The translations under genes were made by a program, and so were the position numbers. From assembly GCA_964017155.1 (NCBI GenBank), contig OZ024867.1, forward strand, positions 9,730,025 through 9,794,024: a stretch of 64,000 nt of DNA. The letters are read 5' to 3'. Origin of the DNA: Oasisia sp. SBJ-2009 (Eukaryota; Annelida; Polychaeta; Sabellida; Siboglinidae). Position 1 is the first letter of the stretch, and the number at the start of each line of letters is the position of its first letter. Shown in pieces: positions 44,712 through 57,278 of this stretch. Under the pieces are notes generated by a model, which was not told where the DNA came from, did no database searches, and saw only the letters and a program-made list of their open reading frames with translations.

Positions 44712-46056
44712 ATGTCTCTGGAAGACGACACAGTGCTCTGCATTGAAGTGAAAGATGACATCATTTTTTTAAGTGATTTATTGGCACCCTGGCACATGGG
44801 GAGTGGCGAACATGGGCATTTTTGCCCTATATGTGAAAAACGCATATCCACAAAACTTAGGCGACACGTAGAATGAGAACATCTTCCTTGGTAGTTTAAC
44901 CCTACAAAAGCATGCTGGTCCTACAAGCAGTCAATAACCTCAGCCTGTTTCCTTCGAAGGGATCATGCATTTTGCACACCTCCAGCCAATCTACTAAATC
45001 ACTGGATCTGGAAAAGAAACGCACTGTTGCACGTCATTGCCCAAAGTTTAAATATCCCTTTCCTTGAATTAGACCAGAATCACATCGCAGCACGACAGGA
45101 ATGGTATCCATGGAACGATGATTGCACTCTTTCGTTTGAACAGCGACTTGTAATGGGGTAACCACCTCAATATGAGCAACATCGACTCATTTACGATCAC
45201 ACGACCAGCTGCAGCAGATAGTCTACTACACTGGAAGGTCATGGCTGGCCGCCTGCAACATTTACCCATTGAAGTACAGACAGAAGTGAAGATGTCCGAA
45301 TATAAATGTGACTATTGGGGTGGTCATGTTGATCTGAGCTACTCGGACAATTGGTTGACAGCCACGTTGAAAGCACCACGTTGACAGTCTTCTGGTGCTG
45401 AGCGAGAAAGTGCGACAACTTGAATGGAGCCTCCACACTGGCACACAATGCACCAACATGTCAATAGTCATGACAGTATCTATGCCACAGTCGGTCTGCA
45501 TCCACATGTAGCATCCAAGACTAGTCGCCTTGACACATACAACCATGCCATGGATACTCTACTGCGTCATCCCAAATGTGTTGGAGTGGGAGAAGTAGGT
45601 CTCGATTACCACCGATACCAGACACCAAGAGAACGTGAAGACCAGCGACAGATGTTAGCGCCACAATTACACATGGCTGTTAAATACTCAACGCCTGTAT
45701 TATACATTTGCACCCAGACAAGTCGGACACAACTCACCAATGTCTGAATGACTACCTTCAAATAATGACGAATACCCTACCGAAAACACACAAGGTGCAT
45801 GAGCATTTGTTTTGTGGCGACAAAGAATATATCACGGCGTGGTTGTGTGCATTTCCGGAAGCAGTATTTGGACTGTCCGGCTCCTTACTCAGGGTTGAGT
45901 GGGAGGGAGGAGGAAGAGCCAGTCTGTAGCTTGGACCTCGGCAAAATACTTCCTGAATCAGACGCACCCTATCTTACACCTCGAGGAAAACCTGGCCCCA
46001 ACCATCCGTGGAATCTAGTTGCTGTGGCTGCAAAGGTGGCTAGATTGAGGGGTTAA
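44712..46056 (+). pseudogene. TatD-type metal-dependent nuclease with N-terminal zinc finger, broken
   Basis: Begins at an ATG with MSLEDDTVLCIEVKDD and a C2H2-like FCPICEKRISTKLRRHVE. A long stretch follows after stops (RDHAFCTPPANLLNHWIWKR). The TatD part spans 45424-46056: YATVGLHPHVAS, CVGVGEVGLDYHRYQTPRER, LAPQLHMAVKYSTPVLY, then in other frames PEAVFGLSG and LPESDAPYLTPRGKPGPNHP. The GEVGLDYH block and the (E)-SDAPYLTP block are the hallmarks of TatD DNases. At least three frameshifts occur. The N-terminal GGHVDLSYSDNW may be the damaged HxH start. Confidence 0.65.
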
Positions 46057-46854
46057 CTACAGAGATTGTAATTGAGGCGATTCGCATTAGTGCATGCTCC
46101 TTTTACACCCTAGCTGCCTGTTTGCTGTACACAGTGTAATGGGACAAGTAAACTGAGACACCTGCTGGTGTTCGCTTCAAAGTTGTATGTAATTCAGTAT
46201 TGGAGAGGGAAAATATAAATTTAAGTAATTAATGTTATTATAAAGTGTTGAAAGAATACTGTGGTGGCTGGGTATAAATTGTTATAGTACCCCAAAAAAA
46301 ATGGTATTACACAGTGATTGGGATTATATGTAAGTGGCTTTTTTAGCCTTAGCTGTAGGAGTATGTGAGTAGTTTAAAGGGGAAAAATGGCTAGGGTTTG
46401 GTGATATGGGCCTAATAGACCTAAGAAAAACTAACACTTTCCTATCTCAATCACATTTTTAACATGAGCGGTTTAGCAGAAAAAAAATTTAGAACACATA
46501 GAATAGAAAGTTTATGGATAACTCCATTTTAGAAAAAGTGATGTATCGGAGGACCGGCCACTGATAGGCTGTCGTACTACTTCTTGGCAACTCTGTCGGG
46601 TGGCGCTGTGACTTTGCGCTCACAAAAGAGCTTAAATAATACGGATGATTTTCTGATTCTTCGTCTCACGGAAATAGCACGGATTCAGAAGTGGCTGGAT
46701 ATAGATTTCAGCCACAAAGACAAAGGCCTGTGCTGTCACACAGACCAGATGTCCGTGGTGGTGAAGACCCAAGGGAAATTGAAATGATGAGAAGCGAAAC
46801 AACCAGTCCCGAGACGGCATCGACTGGTGACTGTCAACTATGACATGTACTGTC
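46057..46854. other. no gene recognised
   Basis: One 67-codon frame at 46584-46787 has no recognisable content. The rest is AT-rich. Confidence 0.35.
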
Positions 46855-48320
46855 CGACCTAACTATGAAAACAACCGCCAGCAGCCGCCAAACTTCTCCT
46901 CAATTGTCTTACAGACATATACATACACTATGTCATAAAATAAAATAACTTGCATTCCTCTAACGAAGAAAATTCACAAAAGCAACTCGATTGCAGCTCC
47001 CAAAGCAACTCAGGCTCTTCGACCTCAGAGACTGCGGTTACCGTAACATCACCATAAAAATTAGCTTTACACGAAATAACGTTAGGCAGCGCGGTGGTGC
47101 GCGCGAATATTTATAAACTTTATTTACTGCATTCGCACGCGCGAAATAGTTTAATTAATCAAGTAATATAGTAATAATTAATTATTATCATTATCAAGAT
47201 CTTCAGAATATGTTAAGTTTTCTTATAATATAATTATAATATTTTATTTCATATAGCGCCAAATCCATATTTGTTTGTGGCACTTCACAATATAATGTTA
47301 TTAAAATAGATGCTACCCACAGGTAATATTAAAAAAAAAACATTGTCTATTACCCAGGTAGTCATAAAAGAGGTATGGAAATTACGTGTTGTTCGATGAT
47401 GTCACATTGTTTATTTTAAGAATATTTCTATAAACATCCCGCGTGTACTGCAAGCTATTATTATATAAACGATGTTTTTTAACAATAATAACTAAACAAT
47501 AACATATAATATTATAATGTTTAACTGCACCAAAACCTTCTTTTTCTACCACCATATATTTCCCATATTATATTCATATTCTGTTTAAATTTCAGTGATT
47601 TATTGTCCCGATAATTAATTAATAAGTAGAAAAATATATAGCTTCAATAATATTTTCTTATGCATAATGTGTGTATGTGCTGAATGAAAATTATAGTTAC
47701 ATCGTAATTATTTTACCATTTTAATTACTTATTATCTTTACCTTAATTTATCACTATTGTTGTTATGGAATTTGTATGGGTTCTTTTTAATACTGATAGG
47801 TCACTAAGTTAATTATATAGACACCTATATATTCATTATTTATTTTGAAATATTATGTGTGGGTAGTATTCTTCTTATTGTATTTTAAGTAGCAGTATTT
47901 TGTGAAGCGCCATAACCAATTATGGATGTGGCGTAAATAAAATATTATTATATTATAATAAAACTTATAATTCCTGCAAATCATAGTGATGATAATAATT
48001 AATTATTACTATGTTATTTACAATTAATTAAACTATTTTGCGCGTGCGAATGCAGTAAGTAAAGTTTATAAATATTCGCGCGCACAAACGTGCCGTCTAA
48101 TGGCATTTTGTGTAAGGCTAACTTATTTTAGCGATTTTACTGTACCGGGCAGCGGCAGACAAAATTGCCATCGACATCTGCGTGGTTGTTAGATGGATTT
48201 TCTTCGTTAGAGGAATGCAACTTATTTTATTTTATAACGTAGTGTATGTATATGTATGTAAGATAGGTGAGGAGAAGTTTGGCGGCTGCTGGCGGTCGTT
48301 TTCATAGTTAGGTCAATCCA
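46855..48320. mobile_element. foldback element with arms of over 400 bp
   Basis: Left arm 46855-47300 and right arm 47890-48320 are imperfect inverted repeats: GACCTAACTATGAAAAC at one tip against GTTTTCATAGTTAGGTC at the other, then GCATTCCTCTAACGAAGAAA, GCGCGAATATTTATAAACTTTA and the inner GCGCCAAATCCATATTTG against CAATTATGGATGTGGCG. The 590-bp centre is AT-rich without an ORF. No target duplication could be assigned. Confidence 0.75.
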
Positions 48321-50050
48321 ACCCGGTCGCCTGGCATCCGCACTGTGTCTGTGACTGTCCCAACGAATCGACTGGACCACTGTTTCAGTTCTGGTCAATT
48401 CAAAGGGTAACAAAAAGACAGCTTACTGATACTGTCTTTCACTGTACTGTTGCTACAAGCGTTTGAGGAACCGTGTGGCATATTGCTGTCGCGATTTTGT
48501 TGTAAACCGATGTAAGGCACTTTTAGCGAACCGCTTGGCTCTCTGTTATGACAGCTGAACCAACAGACGACTCCGCGACGTATTACTTTTCCAAAGTGCA
48601 GATAGAAGCTGGGTTGTGATTGGTTGCAAGAACCAAGATGGGCCCGTTCATGGTGTCGGTGATTTAGCTAGATTTTCCCACTTTAAGACCACTTTCTGAG
48701 GAAACCACTAATGTGAAAAATTTGATTGTAGATGCAAATGATTAGCTTGTGTAAATTTACCTCTTTTAGGTGCATAACACCAAACTGTTGCCTTTTTTTT
48801 CACTTTAAGTAACCTGAATTGGGTGTATATATTTATATTCGGGTTTTGATTAATGAATCAAATGTGTATATAAATTGTTGTGTAATTGTCTATAATTCAT
48901 GATTCGTTGACAAAGGCATCTATGTTCCTAGTAATATATCCCATTATTTTTAGGATTGGGGGAAAAGTTGTGTGGAGCACACATGCAAATAGTCCAGCTC
49001 AACGCACCTGAATACACACACCAAGTAAGACCACATTACACCATAACAATAGTCCACACCCTACAAATGCCACAACATAACAAATACAATAGCTTTCATC
49101 CGAGTCAAGCAGCCATCGTTACACCACTACCTCTACGAGGAGTCTCGACGCCGACCGTCTGAACAGTCTGCGATCTTCGCAGACGTCATTGCGCCTGCAC
49201 AAGTAATAATAAATAATAATATCTCTGTCAAACCACATCAAGTGGATAAGTGTGCAGAGATACTGTTATTATGCTACTTGTAATAACATATCCAAATGAC
49301 CATTTATGTTGTTATTTATTTTTCAATGAAAAAACATACCACTAGAGCTTTGTGTATATATGACAAGTTGCCATAGCCAATTTTCAATGTGTGCTTACTT
49401 TATGAAAGTATGAATACAGAAATATGATGAAAATATAAGTGCATAAATCAGTATAAATTGGGCCATCTTTTGTCCATATGACAGCGACACTTTGCAGCAG
49501 TCATATGCAGCATTGAAACATAATAGACCTATGCTGAAACATTTGTTTTCAGCTTTTGTTTAGAGCAATATGATGAAAGCAGCTGCAAACAGCAAGCTAG
49601 TTGCTCAAAAGCTATGATTGACAACTCTGGTAAGTAATTCATATTTCTCAATATTTATGATAGCTCATATAATACACAAAGCATATAAATGCCAACAACC
49701 AAGTAGAATCATTGAAGAAAATGTGTTTATGTATGTAATAAGTAATAACGGAATGGTAGTCATAAGTAGTAAACCAACATTTCATGCATTTTCATATTGA
49801 ATAACATTACAATAATTTAAGAAAATTGTCTGAAACTACTGAAGTTAGACAACATATATATTTAACCAATTTGTTACAATATTTTCGTCATTTATGCAAC
49901 CTGCATCAGCAAAGTGGGCATTAAGTTGCACTGTCTAATTCAATGTGCATAAAATGCAGATTTAAATGTCTGGGTTATTTACCTTTAGTTTTGAACTGTT
50001 TGCAGAATGTGCTATGCATAACTCTGTGTTTCAGTGACCTATTTGCTAAA
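48321..50050. other. no gene recognised
   Basis: AT-rich with short frames only. 49143-49190 has CGACGCCGACCGTCTG and a small hairpin TCTGCGATCTTCGCAGA. Confidence 0.4.
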
Positions 50051-50086
50051 TTAGATTTTTCACCGAAACAGTGAAAAAAAACATCA

Positions 50087-50208
50087 AAAAGAAGATTACT
50101 GCAGGATGAAGAAACGTACAGAAATACATGTGAGGATACCAAGAGAATCATTCTGGAGCAAGACAAACTGAAGCTAAAAATCGAAATGCTACGGAATAAA
50201 ATAAAATG
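50087..50208 (+). CDS. C-terminal coiled-coil fragment
   Basis: Reads RRLLQDEETYRNTCEDTKRI, then ILEQDKLKLKIEMLRNKIK and a stop. Such ends occur in Myb/SANT-like proteins (NAIF1 or Harbinger partner type), and a Myb/SANT-like N-terminus lies at 51642-52021, but in the wrong order for one gene. Confidence 0.3.
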
Positions 50209-50737
50209 ATAAAGAAAATGCATAACCTTGATGTGAAGTTCCATTTGACCAAATTGAAAAAATTACACTTATGTTTAAGACTAAAAGCAGAATTTGGCAT
50301 CAACTTCAAATAAAATTAATGATGACAAATTCTGATCTTTGTTTTGAACAGCATTGCAGGCTGGCTTAGTCTAGAATGCTGTTTTGTTTACAAAATTTGT
50401 TTTTTATTTATGATGCTTTCAATGAGTTTTATGTATATGTCATATGTCAGCAATTTTAGGTAGCTTGCAAAGTCTTAGGTGAACCTGTATATGTAGTGAG
50501 ATTTCCTAAAGCGATGAAACAAATTCAATTTATTTTAAGAGTGGTTCTTAGACAGTGTGTTATCCATAATTTATCCTGCCTTTTTTGTGTTTCGTATACA
50601 TATATATATGGCTACTGATTGGACAATTTGTGTTTTTCGCTCTGCAACTGGTTGTGAGCTTGTGTCGCCAAGCAGTAAACGAATGGTCCTCATCTCCGAA
50701 AAACTGCCACCACGTTCTGACTCCATGAACACTTAAT

Positions 50738-51392
50738 TTGAAGCCCAATTGGCCTGATTGTGAATCAGAATTAAAAACGGATTCCTGCATGACGGGAATG
50801 AAGGCACATGTGCACCTAACTCAGGATGCTACAAATCGCAATGCAAACGATGTGAGTGATAATGTGCCAACTGTGGTTGTGAATGAACTGTTGTGCTTTG
50901 TTAACAACAAAATCAACTTACTGGCTGCCCTCCGAGACGGTCATTCAGTTATGTGTGAAACAATGCAAGTCACACGAAATTGAAACGGCAAAACGGAAAT
51001 TATTCGAGGTATGTCCAAGCGATTCAAGGATGCTGACCAGGAAAGGACCATAGAAAAATGTTCAAAACCTTGAGGATGTCGTCAAGAGAATGAACGAGCT
51101 CAACTCAGCTGTTGACGTTATATCGTGCTTTGTTGCGAGAGATTTGGAGAATCTGATCTTCCTCCTATCATGTTTGACTCATTAGATGTATCAGTGCTCG
51201 TGACAAAGATTGAGTCTTAACGGTGAAGTGCCACTGATGAGGGGTGCTATGAAATGCCAGCAGACAATGTCGGAAGCCTTGACAAAGGTTTTTTCTGAGA
51301 CAATATCCAGAGGGCACAAGCTTGAGGGTGAAATGTTGGGAGTGAGGTCTGCAGGCTGCACTGGGGCATTATGCATGGACCGAGGCAACTAA
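50738..51392 (+). pseudogene. broken ORF of an uncharacterised invertebrate repeat family
   Basis: Pieces in different frames: VVNELLCFVNNKINLLAALR, then ETAKRKLFEVCPSD, then NLEDVVKRMNELNSA, then FVARDLENLIF and FDSLDVSVLVTKIESLNGEV. I recall the same order (FVNNK, CPSxxR, NLEDI, FVARDL) in multi-copy invertebrate proteins of unknown function. Several frame breaks. Confidence 0.35.
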
Positions 51393-51641
51393 TAGTCAGA
51401 GACAATGCTATTGTACGAGGCAATAAACGTCGGGACTTCTGCCATGGCGAAGTTGGTATGCATGAACCGGACGATAGACAGACACAATAACGTCAGAGAC
51501 TTTTACGCGATTGTCCCGACGTTTGGAGTGGAACTAATTTTAGACTAGGCTATTTTAAGGGAAATTGCCAATATTTCTTATGAAGTGCACAGTCGCGGTC
51601 TACAGTTTACCTTATAAAATTAACCACTTCCTTCCGGGCAG

Positions 51642-52021
51642 TTGTCGTCTGCTTTCACCGGAAATTGTTGGACAAGGAGAGATTTTGTCGAAAAGAGTAA
51701 AAAACCAAAATGCAGCGATTTAGAAAATTTGACTTTATTAGAAGATATAGAAAAAGAAAAGGAGTTATTAACGTCACACTTCCAACACGGAGTGACGCTA
51801 AAAAGAAAAGGAATGTTGCGGCAACATATTGCCGATTCGGTCAACGCCATATGGTCGGAGTGTCGGGCAGGCGAAAAAGAGGTGGACAGATATGAAATAT
51901 GCAGTCTGGCATCGCAGAAGCATGTCTACAGGGGGTGGGTGCCCTCTACCGGAGATACATTATGAAGATGTGATCAGATGGATAATTGGGGAAACCACAA
52001 ACCTGGTGAACAGGGTGGAAG
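51642..52021 (+). pseudogene. Myb/SANT-like DNA-binding domain exon, frameshifted
   Basis: ENLTLLEDIEKEKELLTSHF, then QHGVTLKRKGMLRQHIADSV and NAIWSECRAGEKEV, then in a second frame KKRWTDMKYAV and STGGGCPLPEIHYEDVIRWI. This is the Myb/SANT-like arrangement (helix 1, GVT-KRK, W-DI-VNA, KKW-D-K, GGG) found in NAIF1 and Harbinger-associated proteins. At least one frameshift lies near 51850-51950. A 5' splice site (GTGGAAG/GTAAGAG) closes it at about 52021. Confidence 0.55.
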
Positions 52022-52432
52022 GTAAGAGCCAAGTTCCAACCTGCTGTAAGATCGATGCGTTCTTTCTAGCATTATCAATAATATTGTTAAAACCTATTGC
52101 GTAAAATATGCAATTATCAGCCTTAATTACCCCAGGGGTAGGTATTTCTTTTCTACACCTAGCCATACATTAAGCCCTGTACTAGGCTTTGTTTGTAGTA
52201 ACGAACTATATAATTGAGGAGCGATGTCATCCAAATTCAGAATTGCAGATTTTGAACGCACATTTGGCCTTGGGTGACAATAAGAAGCACTGAATTAACT
52301 CCCCTTGACTTTGAACATGTTTGTAACAGTAGATGCATGACACTTTGCGAAGACACTTGTTTCTTTGAGTACGTGTTAAAGCAGTAATATTATAATTATT
52401 ACTACAATAAAGGATTTCTTTTCTGACAGTAG

Positions 52433-52483
52433 ATATGCCCACGGACTCCTATGTCACAACTGATGAACCTTCACAATTGTTAG
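52433..52483 (+). CDS. candidate mini-exon (51 nt) downstream of Myb/SANT exon
   Basis: Preceded by TTTCTGACAGTAG, followed by GTAAGC. Encodes MPTDSYVTTDEPSQLL in one frame. 51 nt keeps frame. Resembles the acidic mini-exons at 33510 and 33791 in size and composition. Confidence 0.3.
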   Translation: MCPRTPMSQLMNLHNC

Positions 52484-53323
52484 GTAAGCATAGTTTTGTG
52501 TTTGTCTGTGTTAACATAATTTGCAATCAGATCAGAATAGAACATAACTTATTCCTATCGTTTAATACTATGCCAACTGGAAAAGCATCTATTTACGACC
52601 TTACAAGTAATGAACATCTTCAGTGTGCAAATGAAAAACTCCATGTTCTTATGTCACTGTTATGCCCTAATACTCTATGTCACTGTTATGCCTGTAATAT
52701 GTTAATTAGACAAATGTGTATAGCTTTTTGACGTGTATAACTAGATCGGGCAATGCAATACTACAGAGTATCATGAATAGTGATGTTCTGTATACTTCAC
52801 CGCTGTGTCGCCATTGGCGGAAAATGCTATATGTATATATAGTTATTAGTCATACTTTAGTTTTTTATATGGATGTAATGTTCGGGAATAAAGTTATTGA
52901 ATTGAAAACATACTTTTTGCACCACTGTATCGTACTGTCGTCATGGCTGCTTAAGTTTGCAAATGTTCAGTAAACACCACCGTTTTAGGCACAACACAGT
53001 GTCTGTCAATACATTTGTGTTACACCACCGCTTCAAATGGATCGACAACACCTCGGAAGCGACTCGGATGCTGAAATTGGACTGCATATCTTCTTAAAAA
53101 CGACGAACTTTGACAACAAAATCGACCAATTTCTACGTTAGTTGTCATCCTTGTTTGTCTGAGTACGGCGTTGAGCACGCTCTTGAGCATGCTCAGGATT
53201 TGGACATTTCGTGCTCAAGACTGAGTATGATATTGTACTGTGGTAGCCCAGGGAATGGTAATTTTTACACTTACATTATTAATGAATGTGTTGTACAATA
53301 TTTATTCAAACGTGTTGGGACTC
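52484..53323. other. no gene recognised; likely 3' part of an LTR element at the right
   Basis: Short frames only. The right edge (53324-53337) is a polypurine tract next to an LTR. Confidence 0.35.
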
Positions 53324-53547
53324 GAAAAAAGGGGGAAGTGTGATTAGCCTTAAAACATCATAAGGAGGGAAGAATGTGGTAGGCCAGGCCCCACTCATGG
53401 TAGCATGATAGTTGTAACACCTGGGAACAACCCCGGAACACCCCCTTTGTTAGGTATATAAGGGTTACAAACATTGAACACTGTGCTGTTACTGTGAATA
53501 AAGACCTTTGAAGCAACATCCAATCGTCGTCATACTAGGCTGTCACA
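53324..53547 (+). mobile_element. polypurine tract and LTR of a retrotransposon
   Basis: GAAAAAAGGGGGAAG is followed at 53339 by TGTGATTAG. The 209-bp LTR ends AGGCTGTCACA at 53547, giving TGTGA/TCACA ends. Inside are TATATAAGG (about 53454) and GAATAAAGACC (about 53497). The layout is that of a 3' LTR; the CTAGGCTGTCACA end is like many metazoan Ty3/gypsy LTRs. The internal coding region is not recognisable upstream. Confidence 0.6.
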
Positions 53548-53835
53548 GTAGCAGTCATTCCGATGTAATACGTGTGAGTGTGTGGCAAGAAAGACGATAA
53601 CAAACTGCAAGTATACCACACTTACTTATAGTTGTGTTGTCGTCACCCAGATGCCAGACACCGTTTACAACAATACTCAGAAAGCTTGCTGGCCTCCGCG
53701 AGTACAAGCATGGTATGAAAGCGAGGCTTGAGCATGGAATTTGAGCACTGTGCACTGAGTATGGCTTTATAACCTCGGGCTCAGAATAAAGGAGCACTGC
53801 GACAAACTCCACAATTATTAGCTGACTTCTGATCA

Positions 53836-54545
53836 AATCATGCTGGATATACTGAAGAAGAACATTGATACATCACAGGAGGTCGCACCCGTTTTAAAAG
53901 ATGAGGTGGAATCAGCTATTAACGATCTTAAGAATGGTAAATCACCTGGAATTAAAGGTGTAACAGCTAATATGGTGAATCCTACATAAAGTTGTGTAAT
54001 GAAGTTTGGAAGCCAGGAACTTGGCCTTCTGCATGGACACAGTCAACTATCATTTGAAATCTTGCAGTAACTATCGCACCATCAGCCGGATAAGTCATCC
54101 ATATAGTTTTGAATCGACTGCATCCACAACCAGAAGAAATCATAGTTGAAGAATAAGAAGGGTTTTAAAAAGGGCACAACACACTTAAGCACATCTTCAA
54201 TCTTAGATTGTCGAAGGAGCAAAATTGATCAAAAATCAATATTCCATAATTTCATAGACTTCATGAAGCCTTCGATCAGGTATGGTGAGAAGAGATGTGA
54301 CAATCAAGGCTTTATATCAAGCATCACAGAGTGTGGTTATGCTTGGAGATGCAATCAGTACATGTAACTGGTTCTCCACCCAGGTTGGTGTGAGACATGG
54401 ATATTCACTCTCACAAACCTTCCTAGAATACATCATTATGGAGGCTTTAGTGGATTTGAAAGGATGGTAGACATTGGAGGCATAGACCAATCACCAACTT
54501 ACACTTCGCTGATGATATTGTTCTATGTTATGAATCACATTTTTA
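53836..54545 (+). pseudogene. RTE-type LINE reverse transcriptase relic
   Basis: EVESAINDLKNGKSPGIKGV and TANMV open it. Further pieces: KKGFKKGTTHLSTS (GFR-GR-T block), FHNFIDFMKP (DF-KAFD block), NWFSTQVGVRHGYSLSQTFL (VRQGC-LSP block), and LHFADDI-like bases near 54503. These are the successive reverse transcriptase blocks of RTE-like LINEs, with many stops and shifts. Confidence 0.7.
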
Positions 54546-54689
54546 ACACCATGATTAGTTATAGCAGAGTGCGTAGAAACAAGTTTTTGTTTTGTTCTTT
54601 ACTTTTACCCCCTCCTACACATAAACATATTCTATAATCCTAATAATAATATGCTGGATCTACTGAAACTCATCACTGACTGAAGAAGA

Positions 54690-54905
54690 ACAGGGGAGGC
54701 TAAAAGTGTTGTACAATTCAGCATGTCAGCAACAGGAGAGGCTAAAAGTGTTGTACAATTCAGCATGTCAGCAACAGGAGAGGCTAAAAGTGTTGTACAA
54801 TTCAGCATGTCAGCAACAGGAGAGGGTAAAAATGTTGTACAATTCAGCATGTCAGCAACAGGAGAGGGTAAACATGTTGTACAGGTCAGCACGTCAGCAA
54901 CATTC
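54690..54905. repeat. 42-bp tandem repeat
   Basis: About five units; TTCAGCATGTCAGCAACAGG opens each. The period is a multiple of three and leaves frames open on both strands (forward CQQQERLKVLYNSA). The last unit drifts (GGTCAGCACGTCAGC). Confidence 0.92.
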
Positions 54906-54960
54906 ATGCGCCAAAGTTAGTCACGGTGTTCTGAAGGAATGCAGACATTGGAGACAAAAA

Positions 54961-55395
54961 TGTTGACAGCTGGCTCCAGAGTTACTGAATATGCCAGTGT
55001 GCAGGTCTCCTCAGACTAGGCACACACACATGTGTATTGCATGTTCAATTCCTGCTGGTGTTATGCTGTTTGCAATTTAGGCTAATCAATGTCAGCCCAG
55101 AAGTAAGAGATAAGAGATAAGATAGCTTTATTGCCATGTGTTCACATTGTAGCTACAATAGAACATTGGAATGTGTAATGATATTGGTCGTCGTACTAGT
55201 ACATTCACATGACAATACATTCACATGCACCAAATGGGGATGATAAAATATACTACTACTTTAAATTAAATAAATGTATAAATAAGAACTAAATGTGCCC
55301 TGTGTACAACCAGTAAAGACTCTGATGACGATCGCAATGTTCTGATTGGCTGGTAGAACTCGAGCAGATCGGATCGCAAGTAGATGACTGGCTTT

Positions 55396-55396
<1 letters not shown>
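54961..55396. other. no gene; possible LINE 3' tail
   Basis: 55100-55140 reads TAAGAGATAAGATAGCTTTATTGCC, similar in style to the CACTTTATTGTCC tail of the minus-strand LINE at 34.9 kb. Confidence 0.3.
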
Positions 55397-55669
<273 letters not shown>

Positions 55670-56364
55670 TCGCTAACTATCTGCACTTGAGTAAAACCAA
55701 TATTGATATGCTACACTTATTTACGAAGGAAAACGCCCAGAAATCATGCTTCGGAATGCAACCTGTTCATAGTATACCCTCACTCACAAACATGTCAGGC
55801 AACTTATAGAGTCATATTCTGGAAAATATTATCAGGATTATTTCTGCATTAGGTGGATTGGATATATAAACTTCACCTCTTTCATGTCATAATAGTATTA
55901 TTTTTCATAGATTCACTGTAAAAGAATCGGAGTGCTGATGAAAATAATTAGATTATGAAAACTGTGCATACCGTTAAGAAAAAGTAAAACAATCAAAGTA
56001 ATATTACTCGACTGGAACAAATACATATCAGTATTATGCTTCCATAATTCCCCGTCATCCTTCCGTGGTTCAAGTTTGATGATGGTATGACCAAGGATAT
56101 TGAAGCTATAGAATCCTTGGTATTACCTTGTCAGTGAAATCACGTAATGAGGTAAAATGGTATTTAATGTCTGAAACACTCGGAAATGACAGTCTGCTAA
56201 ATACGTGCTCAACAACACAGAATACATATATAAACACATATGCTCTCCAGATTGGAAACACGTTGTTATGTCCGGCGATTGTGATATATACACTAATTAC
56301 TACAATCACATAAAATCGTGAAATCTTTAATACAATATTAACGTCGGTCAGTCATGGTAAACTG

Positions 56365-56492
56365 TGTGTGTGTGTGTGTGTGTGTGCGTGTGTGCGTGTG
56401 TGCGTGTGTGCGTGCGTGTGTGTGTGCGTCTGTAGGTGTGGGTGTGCGTTTGCGTGTGCGTGTGCGTGTGCGTGTGAGTGTGCGTATTTGTG
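56365..56492. repeat. (TG)n with CG interruptions
   Basis: TGTGTGTG with regularly spaced TGCG units. Confidence 0.95.
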
Positions 56493-56534
56493 AACATGTA
56501 CGTGGTTAGATGTTTATCCTGACTGCCCTACGAC

Positions 56535-56743
56535 TCAATGCCCGTCGCATGGCTCCACAACTGTGTGAACGTTGCCAATGATTTCAATTAATATTTCAGA
56601 TATATATACATATTTGTTAAACATATTGCATTTTCCATCTTTGTAGTCGACGGCGAAGCAGATTGGATGGTCGCTTAGGCACCTGCGTTGACAGTCCGCC
56701 AGGGTGTCCGTGTCGCTTACATAGTAGCCGTTTTCATCAATAC
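56535..56743 (-). CDS. modular extracellular protein, last exon: PAN/apple-like domain
   Basis: Minus strand. GIDENGYYVSDTDTLADCQR, RCLSDHPICFAVDYKDGKCN, then MFNKYVYISEILIEI and VVEPCDGH with a stop. The C-x3-C-x5-C ... C spacing and the CQRRC...CFAVDY pattern fit a short PAN/apple module. An in-frame stop just upstream means the exon must start after it; GCGCAACAAAG/GT is the only AG, in phase 1, preceded by CTTCTTCGCTTCGC and a branch-like CTAAAC. Same phase as the other exons. Confidence 0.65.
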
Positions 56744-56856
56744 CTTTGTTGCGCGTTTCCGATAGTTTAGCGAAGCGAAGAAGTGGTGTTGACAATTATT
56801 CATACGGATCCATAATATCTGACAGTGATGCACAACAGTGAAAGGTACACTATTCG

Positions 56857-56965
56857 AAACGCGCAACAGGTGTGAATATATGTAAGAGAATGGACTGTCA
56901 ACGCAGGTGCATAACGACCATCAACTACATTATGGAAAAATGCAATATGTTTAACACAAATATGT
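56857..56965 (+). pseudogene. inverted, decayed duplicate of the PAN exon
   Basis: On the plus strand GGACTGTCAACGCAGGTGC and AAATGCAATATGTTTAACA repeat minus-strand sequence of 56600-56750 with deletions (for example ATAACGACCATCAACTACATT). The open frame is lost. Confidence 0.75.
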
Positions 56966-56995
56966 ATGAGTGCGCGAGCGCGAGAGAAAGAGCGC

Positions 56996-57165
56996 GAATG
57001 GGTGAGTGGGTGGGTGTGTGAGTTAATGGGTGGGTGGGTGGGTTAATGGGTGGGTGGGTGGGTGAGAGGGTGGGTGGGTGTGTGTGTGAGTTAATGGGTG
57101 GGTGGGTTAATGGGTGGATGGGTTAATGGGTGGATTAATGGGTGGGTGGGTAAACGAGTTAGTCA
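56996..57165. repeat. (GGGT)n minisatellite
   Basis: GGGTGGGTG blocks separated by TTAATGGGTGGATG units. Lies in the intron between the PAN and EGF exons. Confidence 0.93.
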
Positions 57166-57278
57166 GTGATTGATTGATATGTTAAGTGTGGATATATGAA
57201 TGTGTCCTTGCTTGAAGTCATCAGTGGGTATGGGAATGCGAGTGACTAGCATATGAGGTGATGAATGTATGAATTAAT

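Noticed and set aside
46584..46787. 67-codon ORF before the foldback element
   Set aside because: No domain, no splice context, no second copy in the window.
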